A DNA stretch of 64,000 nt from CANLBN01 sp050633525 (lineage in GTDB: Bacteria > Pseudomonadota > Gammaproteobacteria > Pseudomonadales > Cellvibrionaceae), in NCBI GenBank assembly GCA_050633525.1, contig JBOEGR010000010.1, forward strand, positions 1 to 64,000, given 5' to 3'. Below are positions 16,360 through 26,027 of this stretch, one piece after another. The position numbers were made by a program, and so were the translations under genes. Within the stretch, counting starts at the first letter, position 1. Every line of letters starts with the position of its first letter. Below the pieces are notes generated by a model. It worked only from the letters and a program-made list of their open reading frames with translations. It was not told the origin of the DNA and made no database searches.

Positions 16360-17088
16360 CTAGGATGTAAATTGTTCGCTTACGATAGCCCAAGGGTTAT
16401 CCAAGACTAAGCGATAGGCTTCATCTTCGCCAATAATTTCAGCTGCGGCGGCTCTGCCTGAGTGTAATTCTGGCGGCCGACTTTTTACATTATGAGCATC
16501 GGATGCCAATACCGTCACCACACCTTTCTCCAATAACTGGATCGCTCTCTTTTTTGATGGCTCACCCCATTGCCCAGCTACCGAACTCGCCGTCACTTGG
16601 AACAAGCAGCCTAATTCAATTAAGGGGTCGAGCTTACTTAACTTTCGATGAACATCTTTATTGCGCTCAGGATGCGCTACCATGGGTAGGATATCTCGCT
16701 CTAATAACCAGCTCACCATACGCTCTATACCCATAGGAACGTGACTATGGGGCATTTCTAGCAACATGACTTTTTTGCCATTCCAATGCCCAAGAAACGG
16801 GATTTGACGGTGATTGATCTGGTCCATTATCTCAACGCCAATTCTGACTTCAGCCGCTACTTCTAGCTGTAATGGAATATCGTTTTCAACCAATGCTCTT
16901 TTGAAATCAAAGCCAATGGTTTTAATAATAGAGGCATTGTTTTCCCAGCGACCGGCATGAATATGCGGTGTCGTGACCGTATGAGTAATACCGTTTTTCA
17001 CAGCCAAGCGCGCCAACTGTAGCGACTCTTCTATTGTACTTGGGCCATCATCAATCCCTGGCAAAAAATGGCAATGAATATCAATCAA
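16360..17088 (-). CDS. CpsB/YwqE-type PHP-domain phosphatase
   Basis: This is a 242-residue PHP-fold metal-dependent phosphatase like CpsB/CapC/YwqE, which dephosphorylates bacterial tyrosine kinases controlling polysaccharide export. The metal-binding motifs are HCHFLPGIDDG at the N-terminus, TTPHIHAGRW, LEMPHSH, VAHPERN and LASDAHN, all intact. No capsule or tyrosine-kinase gene is nearby in the window, so the partner is elsewhere. It is convergent with pgi, with about 30 bases between the stops. Confidence 0.85.
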   Translation of the reverse strand: MIDIHCHFLPGIDDGPSTIEESLQLARLAVKNGITHTVTTPHIHAGRWENNASIIKTIGFDFKRALVENDIPLQLEVAAEVRIGVEIMDQINHRQIPFLGHWNGKKVMLLEMPHSHVPMGIERMVSWLLERDILPMVAHPERNKDVHRKLSKLDPLIELGCLFQVTASSVAGQWGEPSKKRAIQLLEKGVVTVLASDAHNVKSRPPELHSGRAAAAEIIGEDEAYRLVLDNPWAIVSEQFTS

Positions 17089-17269
17089 TCTTACGACTCT
17101 CCGTTACATCTTACTCTATATTTAATGTTCACTATGACTGAGTGAATACGCGCCTTGCTGTTATATACGCAGCTATATACGCAACAACGCTTAGTGCAGT
17201 GCTTACCATCATATACCTATGCACTTCAGTATAGTGTGAATTGGTGCTACTTCGCGACATTTCAAGCGA

Positions 17270-18007
17270 TTATGTCGATATTTTAAGTTTACAGACCACA
17301 AAACCGCTCTCTGTCCATTCACTTAAACGATAAAAGGTCATTTGATTAGGCGCAGTTGCAGCCACTGAGACAACATAACCGTCCAAGAAACCGCTCTCTA
17401 CCGTTAGCTCTTGCTCATTACAATAAAGCCCACTACGGCCTATTTGACCACTACAATCGAGGGTGTCAAAACCAATCGTTAAGCCCAAACCTAGGGCTTT
17501 ACTGACAGCCTCTTTTTGCGTCCAATACAGCATAAAGCGTTGAGCTGCATTGGCGCTTTCATTCACTTCAGATAACTGCTTAGTTGTTAGGGCGTATTTT
17601 GCGACTGCTTCACTGACTTCTCTAGACTCTATTTCGACATCGACACCAATATTGGAAATAGATGAGACTCCACATAAGACCCAATCGCCACTATGAGATA
17701 GATTAAAATCTGGCGCGCCAATATTACCGCACAAAGGCTTACCCTTTTCTCCAAGGCTAAATTCGAGAGACATAGGGTCCAGCCCTAATAACGTTGACAA
17801 TACAAAACGCTTTAAAGCGTGAGCCAAAATATAACGATGGCGGTCACTCTCCTGTCTAAATTTAAGCGCACGCGTGTTTTCATCATCAGAAATCAAGGCT
17901 CGCAAAAACACCAATGACTGATGATTAACCACACTGATAGGTGCGGCGATAAGCCAATGTGCTGGCAAGGCCCATATGTGTTCGGGATAGTGTTGCTTTG
18001 GTGCCAT
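17270..18007 (-). CDS. 4'-phosphopantetheinyl transferase (Sfp/AcpT superfamily)
   Basis: The 245-residue enzyme would transfer phosphopantetheine from coenzyme A to carrier proteins. The magnesium-binding motif GVDVEI and the WTQKEAVSKALG helix are both canonical. FSLGEKGKP and NLSHSGDWVLC are also typical of the Sfp-like branch. No polyketide or peptide synthetase is present nearby, so its substrate may be a fatty-acid or secondary-metabolite carrier encoded elsewhere. It is divergent from purU. Confidence 0.88.
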   Translation of the reverse strand: MAPKQHYPEHIWALPAHWLIAAPISVVNHQSLVFLRALISDDENTRALKFRQESDRHRYILAHALKRFVLSTLLGLDPMSLEFSLGEKGKPLCGNIGAPDFNLSHSGDWVLCGVSSISNIGVDVEIESREVSEAVAKYALTTKQLSEVNESANAAQRFMLYWTQKEAVSKALGLGLTIGFDTLDCSGQIGRSGLYCNEQELTVESGFLDGYVVSVAATAPNQMTFYRLSEWTESGFVVCKLKIST

Positions 18008-18206
18008 GTAACCTACTCTTATACTTCCTCTTACACTTCGACAGACTCAAACCACATTATGATATCATCTGACAAAGAGTGAAGCTTGAATGAAACACTA
18101 CTTGAATAAAACACTAGTAGTGCATAATAATGAGCGAAAGGTCATTTACCCCAACAAGACTTCAACACAACAAAAATCATAGTTTATTATACTGACTACC
18201 CTATTT

Positions 18207-19070
18207 ATGCCCCAAGTTTCTAATATCGTTTTAACTTTTAGCTGTGATGATAAGCCCGGCATTGTCGCTGCTGTCGCTAACTTATTCGCTTTACAAGGCT
18301 TTAATATACGAGAGTCGTCCCAGTTTGAAGACATCCACACCAAACGCTTTTTTATGCGCACTGTACTTGAATCTTGCGAAGGCAATAAATCTATTGCCGC
18401 GGTTAAAACAAGTTTTCAACCCCTAGCTGATCGTTACGGTATGACATGGGGTATTTATAACAAAGACGAGAAGCCCAAAGTATTGCTTGCCGTATCGCAA
18501 TGGGGCCATTGTTTAGGTCACCTTCTCAATAGTTGGAAACGAGGTTCACTCCCTATCGATATCGTAGGTGTCGTATCTAACCATGATGTGATGCGCTCCT
18601 TGTGCGAATGGTACGAAGTGCCCTTTCACTATTTACCGCTTGATCCTAACAACAAAGCGCAGCAAGAACAGCAAATTCTATCACTCATCCAAGACCACGA
18701 AGTCGATTTATTGGTGTTAGCCCGTTATATGCAGATCTTGTCTAACGAACTCTGCCAAGAACTGAATGGTAGAGCCATCAATATTCATCATTCTTTTTTA
18801 CCCGGTTTTAAAGGTGCAAAACCGTATCACCAAGCTTACGAAAGAGGCGTGAAGTTAATTGGAGCAACGGCACATTACGTTACTCCAGACCTTGATGAAG
18901 GGCCTATTATCGAACAGTCGGTAGAAAGGGTAAGCCATGCCAACACACCTGAAGAGCTAGTTGATATAGGCCAAGACATTGAAGCCCTTGTGCTACATCG
19001 AGCCGTACGCTGGCATGCCGAACACAAAGTGTTGCTTAATGGCAGTAAAACCGTTGTATTTGATCGATAG
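18207..19070 (+). CDS. purU: Formyltetrahydrofolate deformylase
   Basis: PurU hydrolyses 10-formyl-THF to formate and THF. The 287-residue product has an N-terminal ACT domain (about 5-85; LTFSCDDKPGIVAAVANLF). A formyltransferase-fold domain follows, with the catalytic Asn-His-Asp set visible in INIHHSFLPGFKGA and LDEGPIIEQ. The length matches E. coli PurU (280). A good Shine-Dalgarno is not obvious before the ATG. It is convergent with zapE, with only about 15 bases between the stops. Confidence 0.93.
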   Translation: MPQVSNIVLTFSCDDKPGIVAAVANLFALQGFNIRESSQFEDIHTKRFFMRTVLESCEGNKSIAAVKTSFQPLADRYGMTWGIYNKDEKPKVLLAVSQWGHCLGHLLNSWKRGSLPIDIVGVVSNHDVMRSLCEWYEVPFHYLPLDPNNKAQQEQQILSLIQDHEVDLLVLARYMQILSNELCQELNGRAINIHHSFLPGFKGAKPYHQAYERGVKLIGATAHYVTPDLDEGPIIEQSVERVSHANTPEELVDIGQDIEALVLHRAVRWHAEHKVLLNGSKTVVFDR

Positions 19071-19085
19071 AGAGCAAACCTCTGC

Positions 19086-20195
19086 TTAAGGTTTATGCGG
19101 CCGAGCTAGATATTCTCGACTTTGCATTTCTAATAGACGACTCTGCGTACGCTCAAACTCAAAGACTAAACGACGGCCGCTATAGAGCTCATGAATAGGT
19201 TTCTCTGCGGACACAATCAGCTTTACGCTGCGGTCATAAAACTCATCGACTAAATTGATAAAACGCCGCGCCTGATCTTCTTTTTTCTCTGTTAACTCAG
19301 GGATATCCGATAGCAGTACCTCGTGGTACTCCATCGCAATATCAATATAATCATTTTGTGAACGCGGACCATCGCATAAGGCTTTAAAATCAAACCAAAC
19401 CACATCTTCAGCATGGCATCGTGATTGAATCCCACGCCCACCAATATCCAACACAAGCCCTTCGACGACTTCGTTAATATCCGGCACTAAACTTTCAAAA
19501 CTTTTCTTTAAGCTGATATCAGCTTCTTTATCCAAAGGGCAATGATATAACTCAGCTTGTTCTAACAAACGCAGACGATAATCAGTGCCACCATCGACAT
19601 TCACAACCTCTGTATGTTTATTCACCAAAGCAATAGCCGGCAAAAAGCGGGCTCGCTGCAAACCATCTTTATACAAACCATCCGGTATGATATTCGAGGT
19701 CGCGACCAAAGAAACCCCGTTCTCGAACAAGCCCTCAAGCAAGCCAGCTAAAATCATTGCATCTGTAATATCAGAGACAAAAAATTCATCAAAACAAATA
19801 ATGCGCGCTTCACTAGCTAAACGTTTAGCCACTATATCGAGCGGATTCTTTTGTTTTTGCAGTGTTTTAAGCTCTTCATGGACCCGCCGCATAAAACGGT
19901 GAAAGTGCACCCGCATTTTACGCTCAAAGGGTAAACTCTCGTAAAAGATGTCCATCAAATAGGTCTTACCGCGACCAACGCCACCCCAAAAGTACAAACC
20001 TTTCTCAGGAGATTTGTCTGAAAAGCCGAAAGTGCTCAGGAATTTAGTCGTCGCCTTTTGCTCTTTTTGCTCAGCGGACACTAGACGATGATAGAGGGAT
20101 TCCAGCTTTTCAACGGCTAACTGCTGTGCCGCGTCGTGAGTAAAGTCAGATTGCTGAAGGTCCTGCTGATAGCGCTGCAGGGGTGTTAGACTCAT
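19086..20195 (-). CDS. zapE: ZapE/AFG1-family ATPase
   Basis: This cell-division ATPase interacts with the Z ring. Walker A is GGVGRGKT, Walker B IICFDEFFVSDITDAM, and VATSNIIPDGLYKDGLQRARFLPA is family-diagnostic. I favour the ATG at 20195 (MSLTPLQRYQQ aligns with E. coli ZapE), giving 369 residues. In-frame ATGs at 20204 and 20237 are possible and none has a strong ribosome site. It is divergent from zapG and degS, recreating the conserved zapE/zapG-degS neighbourhood of Gammaproteobacteria. Confidence 0.92.
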   Translation of the reverse strand: MSLTPLQRYQQDLQQSDFTHDAAQQLAVEKLESLYHRLVSAEQKEQKATTKFLSTFGFSDKSPEKGLYFWGGVGRGKTYLMDIFYESLPFERKMRVHFHRFMRRVHEELKTLQKQKNPLDIVAKRLASEARIICFDEFFVSDITDAMILAGLLEGLFENGVSLVATSNIIPDGLYKDGLQRARFLPAIALVNKHTEVVNVDGGTDYRLRLLEQAELYHCPLDKEADISLKKSFESLVPDINEVVEGLVLDIGGRGIQSRCHAEDVVWFDFKALCDGPRSQNDYIDIAMEYHEVLLSDIPELTEKKEDQARRFINLVDEFYDRSVKLIVSAEKPIHELYSGRRLVFEFERTQSRLLEMQSREYLARPHKP

Positions 20196-20467
20196 ATTAG
20201 GCATCCAAAATCGATTAATCCCGCGTACTGTAGACATCTGCTCTATTTTTTACAAGCCTACTTATGAGTGTTTAATAATGGGGCTTTTAGTTACAGCCAT
20301 GCTAATTCCGTTTGCCATGGCTACATTGATGTTTAACCCGAGATTAATATGCACCTTAATCTGTGCATACCTTTATCAGTGGACTAACGGTATACTTAGC
20401 AATAATATTCATGTTTCACTTTGATACCACCATTGCAAATTAGGTATCTCAAACTAGGAGTTTTCTC

Positions 20468-20959
20468 GTGTTCACTCTTTCTGCTCTTATCGGCGTAGCT
20501 CTGATTACTTTTATTATTGGCTGTGTGTTAGGTGCTACCTTAACCCGCGTACTATCACCACAACAACAAAAAGCCCGCTCACTCGAATCTAAACTACATG
20601 ATTCGGAACAAAAGCTGACGGAGTACCAACAGGAAGTGACCGAACATTTTGCTCAAACCGCTAAGCTAGTCAACACTCTGACCCAAAGCTATCGTGATGT
20701 GCACGAGCACCTTTCCGGTGATGCATTAAAACTGGCCAATGTTGATATCAGCCGTCAATTACTTAAAGACAGCTCAAATGAAGACGATAAAGTGTTAGGC
20801 GATTCGGCGCTGCCTGAAAGTGATTTTCAACCCCCGAAAGACTGGGCACCTAAAACCCCAGGCAAGGAAGGTACCCTTAGCGAAAACTTTGGTTTAAGCG
20901 ACGATGATCACCATGTAACACCTCACAGCACAACCGAAAATAATGCAAAAGTCAGTTAA
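20468..20959 (+). CDS. zapG: ZapG/YhcB membrane-anchored coiled-coil protein (DUF1043)
   Basis: The 163-residue protein has one N-terminal transmembrane helix (about 5-26, with a GCVLGATL glycine pattern). A coiled coil (about 30-75) and an acidic, disordered C-terminus follow. YhcB/ZapG links cell division and envelope growth. The start is a GTG at 20468 with AGGAG eight bases upstream. It lies 34 bases before degS and divergent from zapE, the same order as in E. coli. Confidence 0.87.
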   Translation: MFTLSALIGVALITFIIGCVLGATLTRVLSPQQQKARSLESKLHDSEQKLTEYQQEVTEHFAQTAKLVNTLTQSYRDVHEHLSGDALKLANVDISRQLLKDSSNEDDKVLGDSALPESDFQPPKDWAPKTPGKEGTLSENFGLSDDDHHVTPHSTTENNAKVS

Positions 20960-20993
20960 ACACTTTTGTTATAAATGAGAACCATAGAAAACG

Positions 20994-22127
20994 ATGCGTT
21001 TTATTTTCAGCTATTTACTCGGGCCGGCACTGATCGGTCTGCTGATAGGGTTTGGCGTTATTATGGCCAAGCCCGAAATACGCTATTCCGTCAGCCAACA
21101 GGTAGCAACGTTTTTTCTACCTAAATCCTATCGCCCCGTTTCCTATGCGGTAGCCGTGAGTAAAGCGGCCCCTGCGGTTGTTAATATCTCAACCCGAAAA
21201 CGCGTAAACCTGCCACGCAACCCACTTTTTGATGACCCTCTATTTCGACACTTTTTTAATAGTGCCGATGTACCCAAACAACAAAAAATGTCTTCTGCCC
21301 TAGGCTCTGGTGTCATCATCAACCAAGAGGGTTACTTACTCACAAACTACCACGTTATAACCGATGCAGAAGAAATTTTTGTTTCTCTGCATGATGGCCG
21401 AAATTTACGAGCAGTCGTTGTTGGGGCTGATAAAGAAACCGATTTAGCGGTACTGAAAATCCCAGCAGCCAACATCAAAACCATCACCTTAGGGGAACCA
21501 CAGCAAGCTTTAATCGGAGATGTCGTTCTCGCTATTGGTAATCCTTTTAATATTGGGCAAACAGTCACCCAAGGTATTATTTCAGCAACAGGCAGACATG
21601 GATTGGGATTGAATGTTTACGAAAATTTTATTCAAACTGATGCTGCCATTAACCCTGGAAACTCTGGCGGGGCGCTAATTGACACTGACGGCAACCTTCT
21701 CGGGATCAATACCGCAATATTAAATAGAAATAATGATGGCACCTCCATCGGGATTGGCTTTGCCATTCCCGCTGACGTCGCGGTCAATATCATGAATGAC
21801 ATTATTACCAATGGCGAAGCCATAAGAGGTTGGTTAGGAATAGAAGCAAGAACTCTCAACCCTGATATTATCAGGAGCTACAACTTAGGCACCGTTAATG
21901 GTGTCCTGATCACTAGCGCTTATCCTAATGGGCCAGCAGACAAAGCAGGCCTAAGACAAGGTGATATATTAACTCACATCAATGATAGACCCGTTGGCAA
22001 CGGTAGAGAAGGTATGAATTTGATCGCGGAAGTGAAACCCAATGATAAAGTTCAGATCACTGCATTACGCAATGGAGAAAAAATATTACTCACTGCCATT
22101 GCCGCTAAACGTCCAAAAGAGCTATAA
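20994..22127 (+). CDS. degS: DegS/AlgW-type membrane-anchored serine protease
   Basis: An N-terminal membrane anchor (about 5-25) is followed by a trypsin-like protease with His120 (TNYHVITD), Asp150 (KETDLAVLK) and Ser224 (NPGNSGGAL), all intact. A single PDZ domain follows (about 270-370). One PDZ and a transmembrane anchor distinguish DegS/AlgW (377 residues) from two-PDZ DegP/DegQ. It would sense misfolded porins and start RseA cleavage to release sigma-E. It is convergent with hisD. Confidence 0.92.
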   Translation: MRFIFSYLLGPALIGLLIGFGVIMAKPEIRYSVSQQVATFFLPKSYRPVSYAVAVSKAAPAVVNISTRKRVNLPRNPLFDDPLFRHFFNSADVPKQQKMSSALGSGVIINQEGYLLTNYHVITDAEEIFVSLHDGRNLRAVVVGADKETDLAVLKIPAANIKTITLGEPQQALIGDVVLAIGNPFNIGQTVTQGIISATGRHGLGLNVYENFIQTDAAINPGNSGGALIDTDGNLLGINTAILNRNNDGTSIGIGFAIPADVAVNIMNDIITNGEAIRGWLGIEARTLNPDIIRSYNLGTVNGVLITSAYPNGPADKAGLRQGDILTHINDRPVGNGREGMNLIAEVKPNDKVQITALRNGEKILLTAIAAKRPKEL

Positions 22128-22167
22128 GCTAAGAAATAAAAATTAAAGAAACCTCTGGATATATAAT

Positions 22168-23469
22168 TTAGTCTTTATTTATTCTATATTCTGCCGAACG
22201 CGCATGAGCCTCTAAGGATTCCCCTCTCGCCAATACCGAAGCCACTTTTCCTAATTCACTTGCTCCTTTTTGCGAGCAGTGAATAATTGAGCTGCGTTTT
22301 TGGAAATCATACACCCCTAAAGGAGAAGAGAAACGTGCCGTTCCCGAGGTCGGCAACACGTGATTAGGGCCTGCACAATAATCCCCTAGTGATTCGGAGG
22401 AATAAGGGCCAATAAAAATAGCGCCCGCGTGACGTATATCGTCTAAATAATTTTCAGGATCAGCAACCGATAACTCTAAATGCTCAGGGGCAATGCGGTT
22501 AATCAAATCGATAACTTCTTGCTTATCTTTTGCGTAAATAAGCGCACCCCGATTATCAAAAGACTGACGAATGATTTCGGACCGAGACATTTCTGGCAAT
22601 AGTTTTTTAATGCTGGCATCTACCTGATCTAAAAAGTCGCTATCCGTGCTGATCAAAATAGACTGTGCCTGCTCATCGTGCTCTGCCTGTGAAAATAAAT
22701 CCATCGCAATCCAATCTGGATTTGTTGTTCCATCACAAACCACCAAAATTTCTGAGGGGCCCGCGATCATATCAATAGCCACTTGGCCAAACACCGCTCG
22801 TTTAGCTGTCGCCACGTAAATATTACCTGGGCCAACAATTTTATCTACTTTCTTAATGGATTCTGTACCATACGCTAGCGCCGCCACTGCTTGCGCCCCA
22901 CCAACCGTAATAATTTCATCAACCCCCGCAATGGCTGCCGCTGCTAATACCATAGGGTTTAGTTGCCCTTCGGGCGCAGGCACTACCATCACAACTTCAG
23001 GAACACCGGCTACTTTTGCTGGTATCGCATTCATCAATACAGATGAGGGATAAGACGCTTTACCGCCCGGGACGTACAAACCTACACGATCCATTGGCGT
23101 AATTTTCTGTCCTAGTACCGTCCCATCTTCTTCAGTGAATTGCCAAGAGCCTTGCTGCTGTTTTTCATGATAGACCTTCACACGTTCAGCTGCTTTCTCT
23201 AAGGCCTCTTTTTGCTCAGTTGAAATAGCGGCTAAAGCTTCATCCAATTGCTCTTGCGATACATGTAAGTCTTCAATCGAAGCAAGCTCGCGACGATCAA
23301 AACGGCGAGTTAAATCAATCAATGCTGAATCACCTTGAGCGCGAACATCTCGTATAATGTGATCAACTGTTTCAGCCACAGCGGGATCTGATACAGATTC
23401 CCATGACAGCAATTGATCCATCAACTCAGAAAAATTTGAATCAGCAGTACTTACTCGGCGAATAGACAT
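22168..23469 (-). CDS. hisD: Histidinol dehydrogenase
   Basis: HisD (433 residues) carries out the last two oxidations of histidine synthesis, using zinc and NAD. Motifs include VGPGNIYVATAKR, MIAGPSEILVVCD, DLFSQAEHDEQAQSILIS with zinc ligands, HLELSVADPE and NHVLPTSGTARFSSPLGVYDF. It follows hisG with a gap of about 130 bases on the same strand. The usual next gene, hisC, is missing here; degS converges instead. Confidence 0.95.
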   Translation of the reverse strand: MSIRRVSTADSNFSELMDQLLSWESVSDPAVAETVDHIIRDVRAQGDSALIDLTRRFDRRELASIEDLHVSQEQLDEALAAISTEQKEALEKAAERVKVYHEKQQQGSWQFTEEDGTVLGQKITPMDRVGLYVPGGKASYPSSVLMNAIPAKVAGVPEVVMVVPAPEGQLNPMVLAAAAIAGVDEIITVGGAQAVAALAYGTESIKKVDKIVGPGNIYVATAKRAVFGQVAIDMIAGPSEILVVCDGTTNPDWIAMDLFSQAEHDEQAQSILISTDSDFLDQVDASIKKLLPEMSRSEIIRQSFDNRGALIYAKDKQEVIDLINRIAPEHLELSVADPENYLDDIRHAGAIFIGPYSSESLGDYCAGPNHVLPTSGTARFSSPLGVYDFQKRSSIIHCSQKGASELGKVASVLARGESLEAHARSAEYRINKD

Positions 23470-23598
23470 AAGGGTATATTTCGAAAAAATGTAGTTAGTA
23501 ATGTGGTTAGTTTGGTTCGATGCCGCTCAAACCATGTTGGTTTACAGTGGTAAAAATACGTCATAGACCTATGAAAAGCCTACACTTTGATAAAGTGA

Positions 23599-24234
23599 TT
23601 AAGCCTGAGTATTCACGGCCTTCGCGATGGCATCAATTACAGGTTGCATTAAATCATGCTTCATTTTCATTGAGGCTTTGTTCGCGATAAGTCGTGAACT
23701 AATATCGGCAATATCAATACGCGCTTCTAGGCCATTAGCACGAAGTGTATTACCGGTATCAACGATATCGATAATTTCATCTGCCAGCCCCATAATTGGC
23801 GCCAATTCCATTGCACCATATAATTTAATGATATCCGCTTGCTTACCTTGCTTGGCATAAAAACGTTGAGCAATATTGACGTATTTTGTGGCAACTTTAA
23901 TACGCCCTACTTTTTCAGGTTGACCTTTAACACCCGCTGTCATGAGCTTGCATTTAGCAATACCCAAATCAACCAAAGAGTAAAGCCCATCACCCCCATG
24001 CTCCATCAAGGTATCTTTACCAGACACACCCATATCAGCTGCACCAAATTGCACGTAGGTCGGCACATCAACTCCACGCAAAATCAACAAGCGCACATGA
24101 TCTTGATTAGTCTCAAATGCTAATTTGCGACTTTTACTGATATCTTCCAGAGGCTCTATTCCCGCTGCTGCCAACAAGGGCAGAGTCTCTTGTAATATAC
24201 GGCCTTTGGTTAAGGCAATGGTCAGTTGTGACAT
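23599..24234 (-). CDS. hisG: ATP phosphoribosyltransferase, short form
   Basis: The 211-residue product is the short HisG-S form, which lacks the C-terminal regulatory domain and works as a complex with HisZ. ALTKGRILQETLPLLAAAGI, FGAADMGVSGKDTLMEH and the PRPP-binding IVDTGNTLRANGL are visible. It catalyses the first, feedback-regulated step of histidine synthesis. HisZ is not in this window. It lies between murA and hisD, as in Pseudomonas. Confidence 0.94.
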   Translation of the reverse strand: MSQLTIALTKGRILQETLPLLAAAGIEPLEDISKSRKLAFETNQDHVRLLILRGVDVPTYVQFGAADMGVSGKDTLMEHGGDGLYSLVDLGIAKCKLMTAGVKGQPEKVGRIKVATKYVNIAQRFYAKQGKQADIIKLYGAMELAPIMGLADEIIDIVDTGNTLRANGLEARIDIADISSRLIANKASMKMKHDLMQPVIDAIAKAVNTQA

Positions 24235-24322
24235 AATTTTTTTAAACTCTTACTTTGAAATCTTTGCAAGTAAGCTATTTTACTTTTATGCAAAGACTTT
24301 AATAACGGCTTAACTTAATGAG

Positions 24323-25585
24323 TTAGCCGGGCACACGACGTATATTGGCACCTAGTAACTGCATTTTTTCTTCGATACATTCGTAACCGCGGTCGATATG
24401 ATAAATACGATCAACCACTGTATCACCATCCGCAACTAATGCCGCAATCACCAAACTCGCTGATGCACGTAAGTCAGTTGCCATAACCGGAGCCGCCTTT
24501 AAGCGCTCGACACCCGTGATGATAGCGGTATTGCCTTCCAGCTTAATATTAGCGCCCATGCGATTGAGCTCATGTATTTGAATTAAGCGGTTTTCAAAAA
24601 TGGTTTCGATAACAGTACCAACGCCCTCGGCTACTGCATTCATAGCCGTAAACTGAGCCTGCATATCCGTCGGAAAGGCAGGATAAGGGGCGGTTTTAAG
24701 GCTAACGGCTTTAGGTCGCTTGCCCTTCATATCAAGCTCAATCCAATCATCACCAGAATTGATATGTGCGCCCGCCTCTTCTAGCTTAAGTAAAACTGAC
24801 TCTAGAATATCAGCTCGCGTATCTTTTAATTTGATACGACCGCGACTCGCTGCTGCTGCTGTTAAATAAGTGCCGGTTTCAATTCGATCAGGCATGACAT
24901 CGTAATAACATCCCTTTAGAGACTTAACACCGTGTATGGTCAATGTCGCCGTACCTATACCTTCGATATTTGCGCCCATCTCCACCAAGCAATTAGCAAG
25001 ATCAACAATTTCAGGCTCACGTGCTGCATTTTCAAGTACGGTTGTACCATCAGCTAACACTGCAGCCATCAATAGATTTTCAGTTCCACCCACGGTGACG
25101 ACATCCATAAAGAAATGGGCGCCTTTAAGACGGCCATCACAACGTGCTCGAATATAACCTTCATCCACATCAATAATCGCACCCATGGCTTCTAAACCAC
25201 GCAAATGAATATCAACAGGGCGGCTACCAATAGCACAACCACCGGGGAAGGACACATTGGCCTCGCCATAACGCGCCAACATTGGGCCTAGTACCAAAAT
25301 AGAAGCACGCATGGTTTTAACGAGGTCATAAGGTGCGGTGTATTCACGAATGGTATTCGCATCGATCTCGACACTCATCTTTTCATTTAGCGTCACCGAC
25401 AAGCCCATGCTACGCAATAAGGCCAACATCGTTGTAATATCATTTAAGTGCGGCAAATTACCGATCACCATCGGTGTTTCGGACAGCAATGTTGCAGCTA
25501 AAATAGGTAAAGCTGAGTTCTTTGAGCCAGAAATGCGGATTTCGCCGCTCACGGGGCCGCCACCGCTGATAATTAATTTATCCAT
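24323..25585 (-). CDS. murA: UDP-N-acetylglucosamine 1-carboxyvinyltransferase
   Basis: MurA (420 residues) commits UDP-GlcNAc to peptidoglycan synthesis. The Lys22 segment SGSKNSALPILAA is present. The active-site loop with the Cys is FPGGCAIGSRPVDIHL (Cys about 117), the residue attacked by fosfomycin. DMQAQFTAMNAVAEG and RASASLVIAALVADG complete the fold. It follows ibaG with a 39-base gap, probably in one operon with hisG-hisD. Confidence 0.96.
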   Translation of the reverse strand: MDKLIISGGGPVSGEIRISGSKNSALPILAATLLSETPMVIGNLPHLNDITTMLALLRSMGLSVTLNEKMSVEIDANTIREYTAPYDLVKTMRASILVLGPMLARYGEANVSFPGGCAIGSRPVDIHLRGLEAMGAIIDVDEGYIRARCDGRLKGAHFFMDVVTVGGTENLLMAAVLADGTTVLENAAREPEIVDLANCLVEMGANIEGIGTATLTIHGVKSLKGCYYDVMPDRIETGTYLTAAAASRGRIKLKDTRADILESVLLKLEEAGAHINSGDDWIELDMKGKRPKAVSLKTAPYPAFPTDMQAQFTAMNAVAEGVGTVIETIFENRLIQIHELNRMGANIKLEGNTAIITGVERLKAAPVMATDLRASASLVIAALVADGDTVVDRIYHIDRGYECIEEKMQLLGANIRRVPG

Positions 25586-25624
25586 TAGAAAGTCTTATGT
25601 TGTAGGTAAGAAGTAAGTATTTAT

Positions 25625-25864
25625 TTACTCAGGTTGCCATTGCTCTGGCGTCAGTGTCTTCATATGTACTGCATGAACTTCGCCACTAGCGATTTTTTCA
25701 TTGAGCGCAGCATAGACGCGCTGTTGTTTCTTAATAGGAGATAAACCAGCAAAAACATCACTCACAACCACTACGTTCAGATGGCTACCCTCGAACTCAG
25801 TGTCAATATGCTTGGCTTCGGGGAAATGCTGCTCTAACAGCGTTTTTATGGCTTGAATATCCAT
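25625..25864 (-). CDS. ibaG: BolA-family protein IbaG
   Basis: The 79-residue BolA-like protein contains FEGSHLNVVVVSDVFAGLSP and the conserved His in EVHAVHMKTLTPEQW. The position before murA identifies it as the IbaG/YrbA subgroup. BolA proteins bind monothiol glutaredoxins with a shared iron-sulfur cluster. An STAS-domain/Mla cluster often precedes it elsewhere but is absent here. Confidence 0.92.
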   Translation of the reverse strand: MDIQAIKTLLEQHFPEAKHIDTEFEGSHLNVVVVSDVFAGLSPIKKQQRVYAALNEKIASGEVHAVHMKTLTPEQWQPE

Positions 25865-26027
25865 GAATCACTCATTATTCTAAAACGCGCCAGTGTAATA
25901 AAAAACAGGCTTAGATGCACCTTTTTATATCATCGGAGAAGAATCATGGAAAGCCTTCGGAAGAGAAAGGAGCAAGTGAAAGAGGACCGTGATAGGGGAA
26001 AGCGATCAGAGAAGATGTGGACTCAGT

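Noticed and set aside
17162..17183. TATATACGCA repeated twice with two bases between
   Set aside because: Too short to distinguish from chance in AT-rich DNA, with no regulatory context.
22143..22176. Sequence AGAAACCTCTGGAT resembling one end of the repeat family
   Set aside because: Only one end is visible and no matching inverted partner was found nearby, so it is not counted as an element.
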